From contig CAUJHG010000036.1 in assembly GCA_963204785.1 (NCBI GenBank), positions 1 to 64,000 on the forward strand: 64,000 nt of DNA, in the 5' to 3' direction. Below the pieces are notes generated by a model, which saw only the letters and a program-made list of their open reading frames with translations, had not been told where the DNA came from and did not search any database. Below, in pieces: positions 1 through 8,233 of the stretch; within the stretch, counting starts at the first letter, position 1, and every line of letters starts with the position of its first letter. The translations under genes were made by a program, and so were the position numbers. Source of the DNA: Pseudomonadota bacterium (GTDB lineage: Bacteria; Pseudomonadota; Gammaproteobacteria; Burkholderiales; Burkholderiaceae_E).

Positions 1-1494
1 GACCACGTACTCGACGAAGCGCGCGGGGTCGGCGGAGTCGCGGAACAGCTCCCACGACAGTGCCCCCTGCGCGAGCCTGCGCCGCCGGGTCTCGCGCATC
101 ACCTCGCGGAACTCGTCGGCGCGCGCCGGGTCGATCCGGTACTCGATCGTCACCAGTACGGGGCCGTCGTCCTGCGACACCGGCCAGGCCGCCTGCGGCG
201 GCGCGGACTGCCGTGACGGCGGCGCGAGGTCCTCGTGCGCAGTCTCGCCGAGCAGGCGCCTGCGCGTCAGCCACAGCACCGTCGTCCCGGTCAGCGCCGA
301 CAGCAGCAGCGCGACCGGCACCGAGCTCAGCGAGGCCACCTGCCCCCACAGCGCGGCGCCGAAGGCGCTTCCGCCCATCAGCGCCATCTGGTACATCGAC
401 ATCCCGCGCGCGCGCACCCAGTTGGGCAGCGACATCTGCGCCGAGACGCTCAGCGTGTTGGCCACCGTCAGCCAGGAGACTCCGCAGACGAGCATCATCG
501 GCGCCGCCACCCAGACGTTCGGCGAGAAGCCGACCAGCACCATCGTCGTCGCCTGTACGAGGCTGCCCCAGCGCACCAGCTGGTCGTTGCTGTGCCTGCG
601 CCGCCAGTGCGGCAGGAAGAGCGCCGAGGTGATCGCCCCCGCCCCCATGCAGGCCAGCAGCGCCGTGTAGGTCCCGGCGCCACCCTCGGGCATGCGCCGC
701 GCGATCAGCGGCAGCATCGCCAGCAGCGCGGTGGACTGCGCGAAGAACATCGCGATCCGGAAGAGCACGATGCGCATCCGGGCCGACTGCCGCACGTACT
801 GCACGCCCACGCGCATCGCCCCCAGGAAGCGCTCGCCGGGCAGCGCGCTCGCCCGGGGTTCGCGCTTCCAGCGCGAGATCACGAACACCGCCACCAGCGA
901 GAGCACCGCGTTGAGCAGGAAGACGAAGATGGTCCCCGCTCCGGCGATCAGCATCCCCGCGACGACCGGCCCGATGATCCGCGACGCGTTCATCGCCACC
1001 CCGTTGAGCGCGAGCGCCGCCGGCATCTGCGGCCGGGGAACGAGCTCGGGGATGATCGCCGAGTAGACCGGCCAGCGCATCGCGAGGCCCACGCCGTTGA
1101 CGAAGGTGAGCACCAGCAGCAGCGGCGCGCTGACCAGCCCGGTGGCCAGCGCCAGGCACAGCAGCGTTGCGTTGGCCGCGATCCACAACTGCGTGACCAT
1201 CAGGTAGCGGCGCCGGTCGACGATGTCGGCCATCGCCCCGCTGGGCAGCCCGAGCAGGAACACCGGCAGGGTGGATGCCGACTGCACCAGCGCCACCATC
1301 GCCGGCGAGGTGGTCAGCGAGGTCATCAGCCAGGCCGCCGCCACGTCGTTCATCCACATGCAGGTGTTGGCGATCAGCCAGACCGACCAGAGCATGCGGA
1401 AGACCGGCAGCGCGAAGGGTGCGAACGCCGAGGTGTTCGGGATCGCGGGTTCCCAGCCTGGCGAGGAACCGGAAGGCGGCGGGGCGTCGGTCAT
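1..1494 (-). CDS. MFS exporter, EntS/MFS_3 type (3' end cut off by window edge)
   Basis: This is read on the minus strand from an ATG at 1494 and stays open through base 1 (498 codons), so it is missing from the ORF track. The translation begins MTDAPPPSGS and shows repeated hydrophobic segments typical of a 12-TM major facilitator, with the MFS loop signature DIVDRRRYLMV after TM2-3. After about residue 420 the hydrophobic part ends and a soluble tail with DDGPVLVTIEYRID and a run of basic residues follows, which resembles the small antibiotic-monooxygenase-like (ABM) tail found on many MFS_3 (PF05977) proteins. Family knowledge suggests efflux of a siderophore-like or drug-like compound; the substrate cannot be read from sequence. 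It lies 65 nt downstream of the acyl-CoA ligase on the same strand and may be cotranscribed. Confidence 0.85.
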   Translation of the reverse strand, partial: MTDAPPPSGSSPGWEPAIPNTSAFAPFALPVFRMLWSVWLIANTCMWMNDVAAAWLMTSLTTSPAMVALVQSASTLPVFLLGLPSGAMADIVDRRRYLMVTQLWIAANATLLCLALATGLVSAPLLLVLTFVNGVGLAMRWPVYSAIIPELVPRPQMPAALALNGVAMNASRIIGPVVAGMLIAGAGTIFVFLLNAVLSLVAVFVISRWKREPRASALPGERFLGAMRVGVQYVRQSARMRIVLFRIAMFFAQSTALLAMLPLIARRMPEGGAGTYTALLACMGAGAITSALFLPHWRRRHSNDQLVRWGSLVQATTMVLVGFSPNVWVAAPMMLVCGVSWLTVANTLSVSAQMSLPNWVRARGMSMYQMALMGGSAFGAALWGQVASLSSVPVALLLSALTGTTVLWLTRRRLLGETAHEDLAPPSRQSAPPQAAWPVSQDDGPVLVTIEYRIDPARADEFREVMRETRRRRLAQGALSWELFRDSADPARFVEYVV

Positions 1495-1559
1495 GTGCGG
1501 TTCATCGGGGTTGCCGGCGCAGCCGGCACCGGCGGACGGGGGCGGAAGGGTGCAGGGGC

Positions 1560-3233
1560 TCAGCCGCTGAGCCTGTCCCTGAGCACCCTCTTGAGCAGCT
1601 TGCCGTTGGCGTTGCGCGGCAGCGGCTTGTCGGTGAGCGTGACCGACTCGGGGACCTTGTAGTCGGCCAGGTGCTTGGCGCACCAGGCGCGCAGCGTCTG
1701 CTCGGTGATCCCCGGGTCGCTGACGCACGCGAACGCGTGCACCCGCTCGCCGAGCACCGGGCAGGGCCGACCCACCACGGCGGCCTCGAGCACGCCGGGG
1801 TAGGCCATCAGCAGGTTCTCGACCTCGACGCTGTAGATCTTGAAGCCGCCGCGGTTGAGCATGTCCTTCTTGCGGTCGAACACGCGCACGAAGCCATCGG
1901 GATCGACCGACCCCAGGTCGCCCGAGTGCCACCAGCCCGCGGTGAACTCGCTGGCGGTCGCCTCGGGGTTGTCCCAGTAGCCGCGCACCACCATCGGGCC
2001 GCCGATCCACAACTCGCCGACTTCGCCGGGCGGCAGCCCGACTCCGTCGTCGTCGACGACGATCACGTCGGCGCAGGGCAGCGCGAAGCCCACGCTGTCG
2101 CCGTGCTCGCGCGTCAAGCGCGCAGGCATCAGCGTCACCGGCGAGGTGGTCTCGGTCGCGCCGTAGGCGTTCATCAGCTCCAGCCCCGGCAGCTTGCGCG
2201 CGAGCGCGTCGATCGTGGCCACCGGCATCGGGGCGCCCCCGTAGCCGCCAACGCGCCAGGTGGAGAGATCGGCCTGTCCGAAGTCGGGGTGCAGCAGGCA
2301 CAGGTTGTACATGGCCGGCACCAGGACGGTGGCGGTGGCGCGCTCGCGCTCGACCAGCCGCAGGAAGTCGCCTGCCTTGAACGCCGCCATCAGCAGGTTG
2401 GCGCCGCCCACGAAGACCGTGGCCGCGATGTTGGCGATCAGCCCGGTGACGTGGCTCGCCGGCACTGCGAGGATCGAGCGGCTGTCGGCCTCGGTCTTCA
2501 TGCACAGCACGAAGTGCAGCACCGAGTGCGCAATCCCCAGGTGCGTGAGCATCGCACCCTTGGGGCGGCCAGTGGTGCCCGAGGTGTAGAGGATCACTGC
2601 GCAGTCCTCCTCGCGGACCTGCTCGGCCTCCCGCCGGCAGGCCTCGCCCAGCAGCGACTCGTAGGCCACTGCGGGCGGCGCGGCGGGCGGGCTGGCGCCG
2701 GGTTCCGCGGGCGCCGCAGCCGAATGCGAGGATGCGGGTGCGCCCTGGTTCACCGGCAGCCGCACCCACAAGGCCAGCGTCGGCAAGGTCGCCGGATCGG
2801 GCAGGCGCTCCTCGAGGTCGGCGTCGTACAGCACCGCTCTTGCGCCGCAATGGCCGAAGATGTACTCGAGCCCCGGACGTTGCTCGCGGATGCTCACGGG
2901 CACCGTGATCGCCCCGAGGCGCTGCGTCGCGTACAGCGCCACGACGAACTCCGGCCGGTTCGACAGCAGCAGCGCGACGCGGTCGCCTGCGCGCACGCCC
3001 GCGGCCTGCAGCCCGGCCGCCAGCCGCCCGACGATCGCATCGAACTCCCGGTAGGACCAGCGCTGCCCCTCGAACACCACGGCGTCCGCGTCCGGGCGTT
3101 CGCGCACCGGCCCCTCGAGCATCGCGTGGAAGCTGCCGGGACGCTGCGCGAAGCAGCGCACGATCCGGTCACCGAAATGCGCCTCGTGGCGCAACGCGGG
3201 CAGGCGGCAGTCCGCCCAGACGTCCTGGCTCAT
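1560..3233 (-). CDS. AMP-forming acyl-CoA synthetase (class I adenylate-forming)
   Basis: The protein of 557 residues activates a carboxylic acid to acyl-AMP and then acyl-CoA. The P-loop-like motif ILYTSGTTGRPKGAML, the A5-type NAYGATETT, the A7 motif WWHSGDLGSVDPDGF and the C-terminal catalytic lysine region PRNANGKLLKR are all present. A low-complexity Ala/Pro/Ser insert (about residues 170-195) precedes the core motif. I chose the ATG at 3233 (MSQDVWAD) because the ORF-track extension to 3380 runs into the upstream gene. The upstream ligase stops 14 nt before this start, so the two ligases form a tandem operon. Chain-length preference is unknown; long- or medium-chain or aromatic acids are all possible. 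Confidence 0.9.
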   Translation of the reverse strand: MSQDVWADCRLPALRHEAHFGDRIVRCFAQRPGSFHAMLEGPVRERPDADAVVFEGQRWSYREFDAIVGRLAAGLQAAGVRAGDRVALLLSNRPEFVVALYATQRLGAITVPVSIREQRPGLEYIFGHCGARAVLYDADLEERLPDPATLPTLALWVRLPVNQGAPASSHSAAAPAEPGASPPAAPPAVAYESLLGEACRREAEQVREEDCAVILYTSGTTGRPKGAMLTHLGIAHSVLHFVLCMKTEADSRSILAVPASHVTGLIANIAATVFVGGANLLMAAFKAGDFLRLVERERATATVLVPAMYNLCLLHPDFGQADLSTWRVGGYGGAPMPVATIDALARKLPGLELMNAYGATETTSPVTLMPARLTREHGDSVGFALPCADVIVVDDDGVGLPPGEVGELWIGGPMVVRGYWDNPEATASEFTAGWWHSGDLGSVDPDGFVRVFDRKKDMLNRGGFKIYSVEVENLLMAYPGVLEAAVVGRPCPVLGERVHAFACVSDPGITEQTLRAWCAKHLADYKVPESVTLTDKPLPRNANGKLLKRVLRDRLSG

Positions 3234-3247
3234 CGCAACCTCGTCGT

Positions 3248-4795
3248 TCAGGACCTGCGCGCGCCGTAGCGCTCGACCAGCAGGAATTTCTGGACCTTGC
3301 CGGTGGGCGTGCGCGGCAGCGGTTCGCGCTGGACGAACACCTGCTTGGGCGTCTTGAAGCCGGCCAGTCGGCTGCGGCACTCGGCGATCACCGCGTCCTC
3401 GTCGACCGTCGCACCCGGCGCGGCCACGACCACCGCAGCGACGCGCTCGCCCCAGAAATCGTCGGGAAGCCCGATCACCGCGGCGTCGGCCACCCCCTCG
3501 CAGCCGAGCACCGCGCTCTCGACCTCGGCGGAGTGCACGTTCTGTCCGCCGGTGATGATCATGTCCTTCTTGCGTCCCCGGATGAACAGGTAGCCCTCGA
3601 GGTCGATGCTGCCGAGGTCACCGGTGTGGATCCAGCCGTCGCGGAAGGTCTCGGCGGACTTCTCCGGGTTGTCCCAGTAGGCGGTCACGCTGTTGGGGCT
3701 GCGGCCGATCACCTCGCCCACTTCGCCGGGCGCAACCGGACGGCCTGCCTCGTCGACCACGCGCACCTCGGCGAAGAGGATCGCCCGTCCCACGGAGTCG
3801 GGCCGGCGCGCCCGGTCCTCCGGGGTGCTCACCACCAGCGCACCGGTCTCCTGCATCCCGTAGTACTCGTAGAGATTCGGGCAGATGCGCTCGATGGTCT
3901 CGTTGCGGATCTTCTCGGGCAGCGCCGAGCCGACGAAGGTGGTGCCGCGCAGCGAGGACAGATCGGTGGACGCGAGGCGATCGCTGGCGAGCAGCATCGC
4001 CGCCATCGTCGCCACCAGGTTGACGATCGTCACCCGCTCGGTCTCGATCAGCCGCAGCGCCTCGGTCGGCTCGAAGTTCGCGATCACGTTGCGCGCGCCG
4101 TACATCACGGTGCCCAGCGCCCATCCGAAGCCGACGCGCCCGAACATCGGGAACACCGTGAGCGCGACGTCCTGCTCGGTCAGCCCGTGCGCGTGGAACA
4201 TCGGGAACATGGTGCTCATGTTGTACTGCGTCATCACGTAGGACTTCGGCAGCCCCGTGGTCCCGGAGGTCAGGTTGAAGTAGAAGGGATCGCCCTCGTC
4301 GATCTGCGCCTCGGGCTCCTCGTCCGAAGCGCGAGCGAGCACCTCCTCGTAGGCAAAGCCATGCTCCGGCTCGCTCTCGCCGACCACGATGGTGCGCGCG
4401 ACGTCCGGCAGGCCAGCGCGCAGCGCGGCAGCGGCCGCGTCGTGTCCATCCTCGATCACCAGGCCCCTGGCTCCCATGCTCGACGCCAGTTCGACCATTT
4501 CGGCCGGTGCCAGCCGGTAGTTCAGCGGCAGCCCGACGATGCCGGTCTTGGCCAGGGCGAAGTAGATCTCGACGACCTCGACCCGGTTGGTGCTCAGGAA
4601 GGCAAGCACGTCGCCCTTGCGCAGCCCCATTGCCAGCAGGCCGTTGGCGAGCCGGTTGACCCGCTGGTTGACCTGCCTGAAGGTGAAGCGACGGCCGGTG
4701 CCGGCGCAGTAGAAGGCTTCCCGGTCCTGGAAGCGCGTCGCAGCAGTCACCAGGACGTTGCCGACGAGCATGCCGCTCAAGCCGCGTACAGCCAT
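3248..4795 (-). CDS. AMP-forming acyl-CoA synthetase, first gene of a tandem pair
   Basis: The 515-residue protein carries the adenylate-forming hallmarks: NLTSGTTGLPKSYVMT (phosphate-binding loop), YYGMQETGAL, DGWIHTGDLGSIDLEGY and the C-terminal PRTPTGKVQKFLL lysine motif. The start at 4795 (MAVRGLSGML) is preferred over 4867 because GGAGAG lies 7 nt upstream of it on the minus strand. It is the first gene of a rightward-to-left operon with a second ligase and probably the MFS exporter, and is divergent from the ketopantoate reductase. It is a different subfamily from its neighbour, so the pair is not a recent duplication. The substrate is not identifiable. Confidence 0.9.
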   Translation of the reverse strand: MAVRGLSGMLVGNVLVTAATRFQDREAFYCAGTGRRFTFRQVNQRVNRLANGLLAMGLRKGDVLAFLSTNRVEVVEIYFALAKTGIVGLPLNYRLAPAEMVELASSMGARGLVIEDGHDAAAAALRAGLPDVARTIVVGESEPEHGFAYEEVLARASDEEPEAQIDEGDPFYFNLTSGTTGLPKSYVMTQYNMSTMFPMFHAHGLTEQDVALTVFPMFGRVGFGWALGTVMYGARNVIANFEPTEALRLIETERVTIVNLVATMAAMLLASDRLASTDLSSLRGTTFVGSALPEKIRNETIERICPNLYEYYGMQETGALVVSTPEDRARRPDSVGRAILFAEVRVVDEAGRPVAPGEVGEVIGRSPNSVTAYWDNPEKSAETFRDGWIHTGDLGSIDLEGYLFIRGRKKDMIITGGQNVHSAEVESAVLGCEGVADAAVIGLPDDFWGERVAAVVVAAPGATVDEDAVIAECRSRLAGFKTPKQVFVQREPLPRTPTGKVQKFLLVERYGARRS

Positions 4796-5029
4796 TGGGT
4801 GTCTCTCCACAAGTGCAGGGGCCGCCGCCGGGCCGTTGCGCCCGAGGGCGCGCCGGCCTCGCAGCACGCGGCCCGGGGGTCATCCGTACCGTGATGTTAC
4901 AGACACTTGCGCGCCTGCCGACGATCACGTACAGGGCCCCGCGAAGCGCATCCCCGGAACCGGCGAGCTTGCGGCAAGCGGCAGAATGCGGACACTTCCG
5001 CCCAGCGCCCCTCCCCAGCGAACGCCGCG

Positions 5030-6034
5030 ATGACCCGACCAGGCACCGTCTTGCCCGCCGCGCAGCCGCGGCCCGCCCCCACCTCGCCGCCCGGACCCTG
5101 GCCGCGGGTGGCGGTGTTCGGCGCCGGCGCGGTCGGCTGCTTCCACGGAGCGAAGTTCGCGCAGGCTGGCGCACCGGTGGTGCTGATCGGGCGCGCATCG
5201 CACGTGCAGGCGATCCGCGCCGACGGCCTGCTCTTCGAGAGCGCCGGCGAGCAGCGACGCATCGCGCTGGAAGCCAGCACCGATCCGCATGCGCTCGCCG
5301 ACGCGGACCTCGTGCTGCTTTGCGTGAAGTCGCGCGACACTCCGACAGCGGCAGCGACGCTGGCCAGGGAGATGAAGCCTGGCGCGCTGCTGGTGAGCCT
5401 GCAGAACGGCGTCGAGAACGTGCCGCTGATCCGTGCGGCCGGAGGGCTCGATCCGCTCGCCGCGGTCGTCTACGTCGCGGTGTCGATGTCCGGTCCGGGG
5501 CACCTGCGCCACGCGGGACGCGGCGATCTGGTGCTCGGCGAGTTCGGCGCGCCGCCACCCGGAGCCATGCGACAGCCCGATCGGGTCCGAACGGTGGCCG
5601 GACTCTTCGAGCGCGCCGGAGTTCCCTGCCCGGTCTCGCAGGACGTGCGCACCGACCTCTGGGCGAAGCTGGTCATGAACTGCGCGATGAACCCGGTTTC
5701 GGCGCTCGGCCGCACACGCTACGGGCGGATGATCGACGACGCGGCCACCCGCGATCTGCTCGGGGCGGTGGTGCAGGAATGCGTCGCGGTTGCGTACGCC
5801 GAGGGCGTCGCACTGCCCGCGGCCGAGGAACTCCTGCAGGCGGTGCTCGCCCTGGGGAACGCCATGCGCGAAGCGAGTTCGTCGACTGCGCAGGACCTGG
5901 CGGCAGGGCGCCCGACCGAGATGGACGCCCTCAACGGCTACGTGGCACGGCGCGCCCGGGCGCTCGGGATCGCGGCGCCGGTCAACCGGACGCTGTACAC
6001 GCTGGTCAGGTTGCTGGAGGCCGGCGCCGCCTGA
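5030..6034 (+). CDS. panE: 2-dehydropantoate 2-reductase family protein (ApbA/PanE)
   Basis: The family reduces ketopantoate to pantoate with NADPH in pantothenate and CoA synthesis. The N-terminal Rossmann loop VFGAGAVGCFHG (GxGxxG about residues 31-36) is followed by the central LVSLQNGVEN motif. The helical C-terminal domain has DLWAKLVMNCAMNPVSAL, holding the catalytic Lys and the Asn, and RPTEMDALNG. I took the ATG at 5030 (MTRPGTV) because the 41-residue extension to 4907 is Arg/Ala-rich and unlike the family. Even so about 25 N-terminal residues precede the Rossmann strand. Many Burkholderiales carry several paralogues of this family, some acting on other 2-oxo acids, so the pantothenate role is a family-level inference. 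Confidence 0.85.
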   Translation: MTRPGTVLPAAQPRPAPTSPPGPWPRVAVFGAGAVGCFHGAKFAQAGAPVVLIGRASHVQAIRADGLLFESAGEQRRIALEASTDPHALADADLVLLCVKSRDTPTAAATLAREMKPGALLVSLQNGVENVPLIRAAGGLDPLAAVVYVAVSMSGPGHLRHAGRGDLVLGEFGAPPPGAMRQPDRVRTVAGLFERAGVPCPVSQDVRTDLWAKLVMNCAMNPVSALGRTRYGRMIDDAATRDLLGAVVQECVAVAYAEGVALPAAEELLQAVLALGNAMREASSSTAQDLAAGRPTEMDALNGYVARRARALGIAAPVNRTLYTLVRLLEAGAA

Positions 6035-6139
6035 GCGGCCGCGACGAGGGTCGCGGGCCCGCCTGCGGCGGCTCTTCGCACGGATGCCATTGCGGGGCGC
6101 CCCTTCCGGGGGCACCTGCGCAAGGGCCCGGGCATGCGC

Positions 6140-6655
6140 TCAGCGCTTCTTGTTCGCGCCGGAGATCGATGCCTCCGCCTTCTCCGCGAACTGCCGGGTG
6201 GCGCTGTTGACCTGATCGTAGGCAGTGGACGCCGCAGCGAGCGCCTGGCGCACGAAGGCGATCATCCCCTCGGATCCGGCAGGTGCATTCTTCGCCAGTT
6301 CCTCGATCGCAGCCGTGAGCTGCGCGTTGCTCTCGGCGACCTGCTTCTCGACGATCGCGCTCAGGTCGGAGCCGGCTTCCTTGGTGATGGCCATCACCGC
6401 CCTGGCGTAGGCAGTGAACTTCTCGGGCGACGGCCTGGTGTAGCTGGTGACCAGCTCGGTCAGGGTCTTGGCGTCCTTCGCGGCCAGCAGCGCACGGATC
6501 TGCTCGGCGGACTGCTCCAGTGAGCTCTTGGCGGTTTCCATGTTCAGCGCCGCGAGCTTCTGGAAACCCTCCAGAGTCTTGGTGGCCGCCGCGCTGCTCA
6601 TGCGGAAGGCCTCGGTCTGCATCTTCATCAGGTCATCGGGATTGGTCTTGACCAT
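6140..6655 (-). CDS. Phasin family protein (PHA granule-associated)
   Basis: The 171-residue, helix-rich, Ala/Lys/Glu-rich protein without signal peptide matches the Phasin_2 family, which coats polyhydroxyalkanoate granules and limits their coalescence. Recognisable segments are FEGFQKL-like TLEGFQKLAALN near residue 35, followed by SSLEQSAEQIRALLAAKD. Two in-frame ATGs are 6 nt apart (6661 and 6655). The AGGAG element abuts the first but is spaced 7 nt from the second, so 6655 (MVKTNPDD) is the likely start. It is divergent from the alcohol dehydrogenase; the shared intergenic region carries two palindromic operators around a good promoter. No PHA synthase lies in the window. Confidence 0.92.
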   Translation of the reverse strand: MVKTNPDDLMKMQTEAFRMSSAAATKTLEGFQKLAALNMETAKSSLEQSAEQIRALLAAKDAKTLTELVTSYTRPSPEKFTAYARAVMAITKEAGSDLSAIVEKQVAESNAQLTAAIEELAKNAPAGSEGMIAFVRQALAAASTAYDQVNSATRQFAEKAEASISGANKKR

Positions 6656-6721
6656 GGTCATGCTCCTGGGATCGGGTGGCCGAATCGCAGTGCCGAAGTC
6701 GGGCCGTGGAAACGAACGGAT

Positions 6722-6738
6722 TTGCTGCACTGCACAAT
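6722..6738. promoter_or_regulatory. PhaR-like operator 1 at the phasin transcription start
   Basis: The site TTGCTGCACTGCACAAT shares the ten-base core TGCACTGCAC with operator 2. The two sites together define a palindrome TTGTGCA-N-TGCACAA. The site overlaps the predicted +1 of the phasin promoter, the usual place for repression. PhaR regulators in PHA-accumulating bacteria are known to bind TGC-rich palindromes at phasin promoters and to be released when PHA granules form. Assignment to PhaR is inference because no phaR gene is in the window. Confidence 0.6.
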
Positions 6739-6742
6739 AATC

Positions 6743-6771
6743 ATTTTCGAACCACCGGATCCGTATGTCAA
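6743..6771 (-). promoter_or_regulatory. Sigma70-type promoter of the phasin gene
   Basis: On the minus strand a perfect -35 TTGACA (6771-6766) is separated by 17 nt from GAAAAT (6748-6743, 4/6 to consensus), predicting a start of transcription near 6735. The leader to the phasin ATG would be about 80 nt. Both elements sit between the two palindromic operators described separately. Seen directly; activity is inferred. Confidence 0.65.
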
Positions 6772-6774
6772 GTA

Positions 6775-6792
6775 TTTTGTGCACTGCACCAT
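6775..6792. promoter_or_regulatory. PhaR-like operator 2 upstream of the phasin -35
   Basis: The site TTTTGTGCACTGCACCAT repeats the TGCACTGCAC core of operator 1, 54 bp away (about five helical turns, so on the same DNA face). It lies just upstream of the phasin -35 box and 50-67 nt ahead of the divergent alcohol dehydrogenase start, so it could also act on that gene. Confidence 0.6.
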
Positions 6793-6841
6793 CCGCACGC
6801 GCGCTACCATCCCGACGGAGGTGACAACCCAGGAGGCAGCG

Positions 6842-7921
6842 ATGCTCAGCTACGAAGTCGTCGAACACGGAAAGCCGCTGCAGGCTAAGCTGCGCGAGAC
6901 GCCGGTGCCGCAGGGCACGGAGGTGCTGGTCCGGATCACCCGCTCCGGGGTCTGCCACTCCGACCTGCACCTGCAGGAAGGCTTCTTCGATCTCGGCGGC
7001 GGCAGGCGCGCCAACCTGAGCGACCGCGGCATCGCGCCGCCCTTCACGGTCGGCCACGAGCCCTATGGGGTGGTCGCGGCGCTCGGCCCGCAGGCAAGGG
7101 GGGTGAAGGTCGGCGACAGGCGGCTGGTCTACCCCTGGATCGGCTGCGGGAAGTGCGCCGTCTGCGCCGCCGGCGACGATCACTACTGCCTGAGCCCGCG
7201 AACGATCGGCGTCGCGCGTCCGGGCGCCTACGCAACCCACGTCCTCGTCCCGGACGCCCGCTACCTGGTGGACGCCGACGGGATCGACGAGAGCTGGGCC
7301 GCCACCCTGGCCTGCTCGGGGCTGACCGCCTGGAGCGCGATCGCCAAGCTTCCGGCGCTGGCGCCGCGCGACTGGGTCGCGGTGCTCGGCTGCGGGGGGC
7401 TGGGCATGGCAGCGATCGCGATGCTGCGCGCCCGCGGAGTGAGCAACGTGGTCGCCTGCGACGTCGACGAGGCGAAGCTCGCGCGGGCGCGCGAGCAGGG
7501 CGCGGCAGCGGTGGTCGACTCGCGCGCGCCGGATGCGCTCGCGCGGCTGCAGGCGGTCGCCGGCAACGCGGTGGCCGGCGCGCTCGACTTCGTCGGCATG
7601 CCCGCCACGGCCCAGCTGGGCATCGGTGCGCTCGCCAAGGGCGGGCACTACGTGCTGTGCGGCCTGTTCGGCGGCGAGATCGCCCTGCCCCTGCCGCCGA
7701 TCGCGCAGCGCGCGATCGCGGTGCGCGGCTCCTACGTGGGCAACCTGCGCGAGCTGCGTGAAGTGGTCGAGCTGGCCCGCTCCGGCAGGCTGGCGCCCTC
7801 GCCGGTGCAGCTGCGCCCGGCAGCGCAGGTCAACGAGTGCCTGGACGACCTGCGCGAGGGGCGCGTGATCGGGCGCCTGGTGCTCGACTTCGAGCACGCC
7901 GACCCGGACCGCCCTGGCTGA
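6842..7921 (+). CDS. Zinc-dependent alcohol dehydrogenase (MDR superfamily)
   Basis: The 359-residue enzyme oxidises alcohols with NAD(P). Visible ligands are catalytic-zinc C38 in GVCHSD and H72-E73 in GHEP. The structural-zinc cysteines are C102, C105, C108 and C116 in GCGKCAVCAAGDDHYC. The nucleotide fold shows VLGCGGLGMAAI. The start at 6842 is fixed by AGGAGG seven nt upstream; the ORF-track extension to 6722 crosses the operators. The neighbours are a phasin (divergent), a lipoprotein and an acyl-CoA ligase downstream in the same direction. An alcohol-to-acid-to-CoA route is conceivable, but the aldehyde step is not encoded here. Confidence 0.92.
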   Translation: MLSYEVVEHGKPLQAKLRETPVPQGTEVLVRITRSGVCHSDLHLQEGFFDLGGGRRANLSDRGIAPPFTVGHEPYGVVAALGPQARGVKVGDRRLVYPWIGCGKCAVCAAGDDHYCLSPRTIGVARPGAYATHVLVPDARYLVDADGIDESWAATLACSGLTAWSAIAKLPALAPRDWVAVLGCGGLGMAAIAMLRARGVSNVVACDVDEAKLARAREQGAAAVVDSRAPDALARLQAVAGNAVAGALDFVGMPATAQLGIGALAKGGHYVLCGLFGGEIALPLPPIAQRAIAVRGSYVGNLRELREVVELARSGRLAPSPVQLRPAAQVNECLDDLREGRVIGRLVLDFEHADPDRPG

Positions 7922-7933
7922 GGAGCAGGAACG

Positions 7934-8206
7934 ATGCGATTCCCACCTTCTCCCTGCGCCACGCGCGCGCTCCGGCGAGTGCTCGCGCTGGCGGCGTGCG
8001 CACTGGTCGCCGGCTGCGCCCACCTGCCCGACGGCTCGACCGATCCGGACTTCGCGCTCTGCGAACAGGCGCGCATGCACGTGCGCCGCGGCGACCTGGC
8101 GGCGGCCGAGGCCGCGGTCGACCGGATGCGCGACCTGCGCAATGCCTACGATTGCCGCAACGACGTCCTGGAAACCGAGATGGGCCGGTTCCCGCGGAGC
8201 ACCTGA
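7934..8206 (+). CDS. Small predicted outer-membrane lipoprotein
   Basis: This 90-residue protein has a basic N-terminus, a short hydrophobic stretch and the lipobox LVAGC with the acylated cysteine at residue 28. The mature part is about 62 residues and contains a TPR-like helix pair (RRGDLAAAEAAVDRM). GAGGAG precedes the ATG. It sits 12 nt after the dehydrogenase and 27 nt before the acyl-CoA ligase, so probably in the same operon. The function is unknown; I recognise no named family. Confidence 0.75.
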   Translation: MRFPPSPCATRALRRVLALAACALVAGCAHLPDGSTDPDFALCEQARMHVRRGDLAAAEAAVDRMRDLRNAYDCRNDVLETEMGRFPRST

Positions 8207-8233
8207 GCCCCGCGCCCGGAAATGGAGCAGAAC

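Noticed and set aside
235-1662. 475-codon His/Arg/Gln-rich plus-strand ORF
   Set aside because: Antisense shadow of the edge MFS gene; the composition is typical of GC-rich reverse frames.
3533-4894. 453-codon plus-strand ORF opposite the second ligase
   Set aside because: Asp/His/Arg-rich shadow frame without motifs; the ligase on the minus strand has all catalytic motifs.
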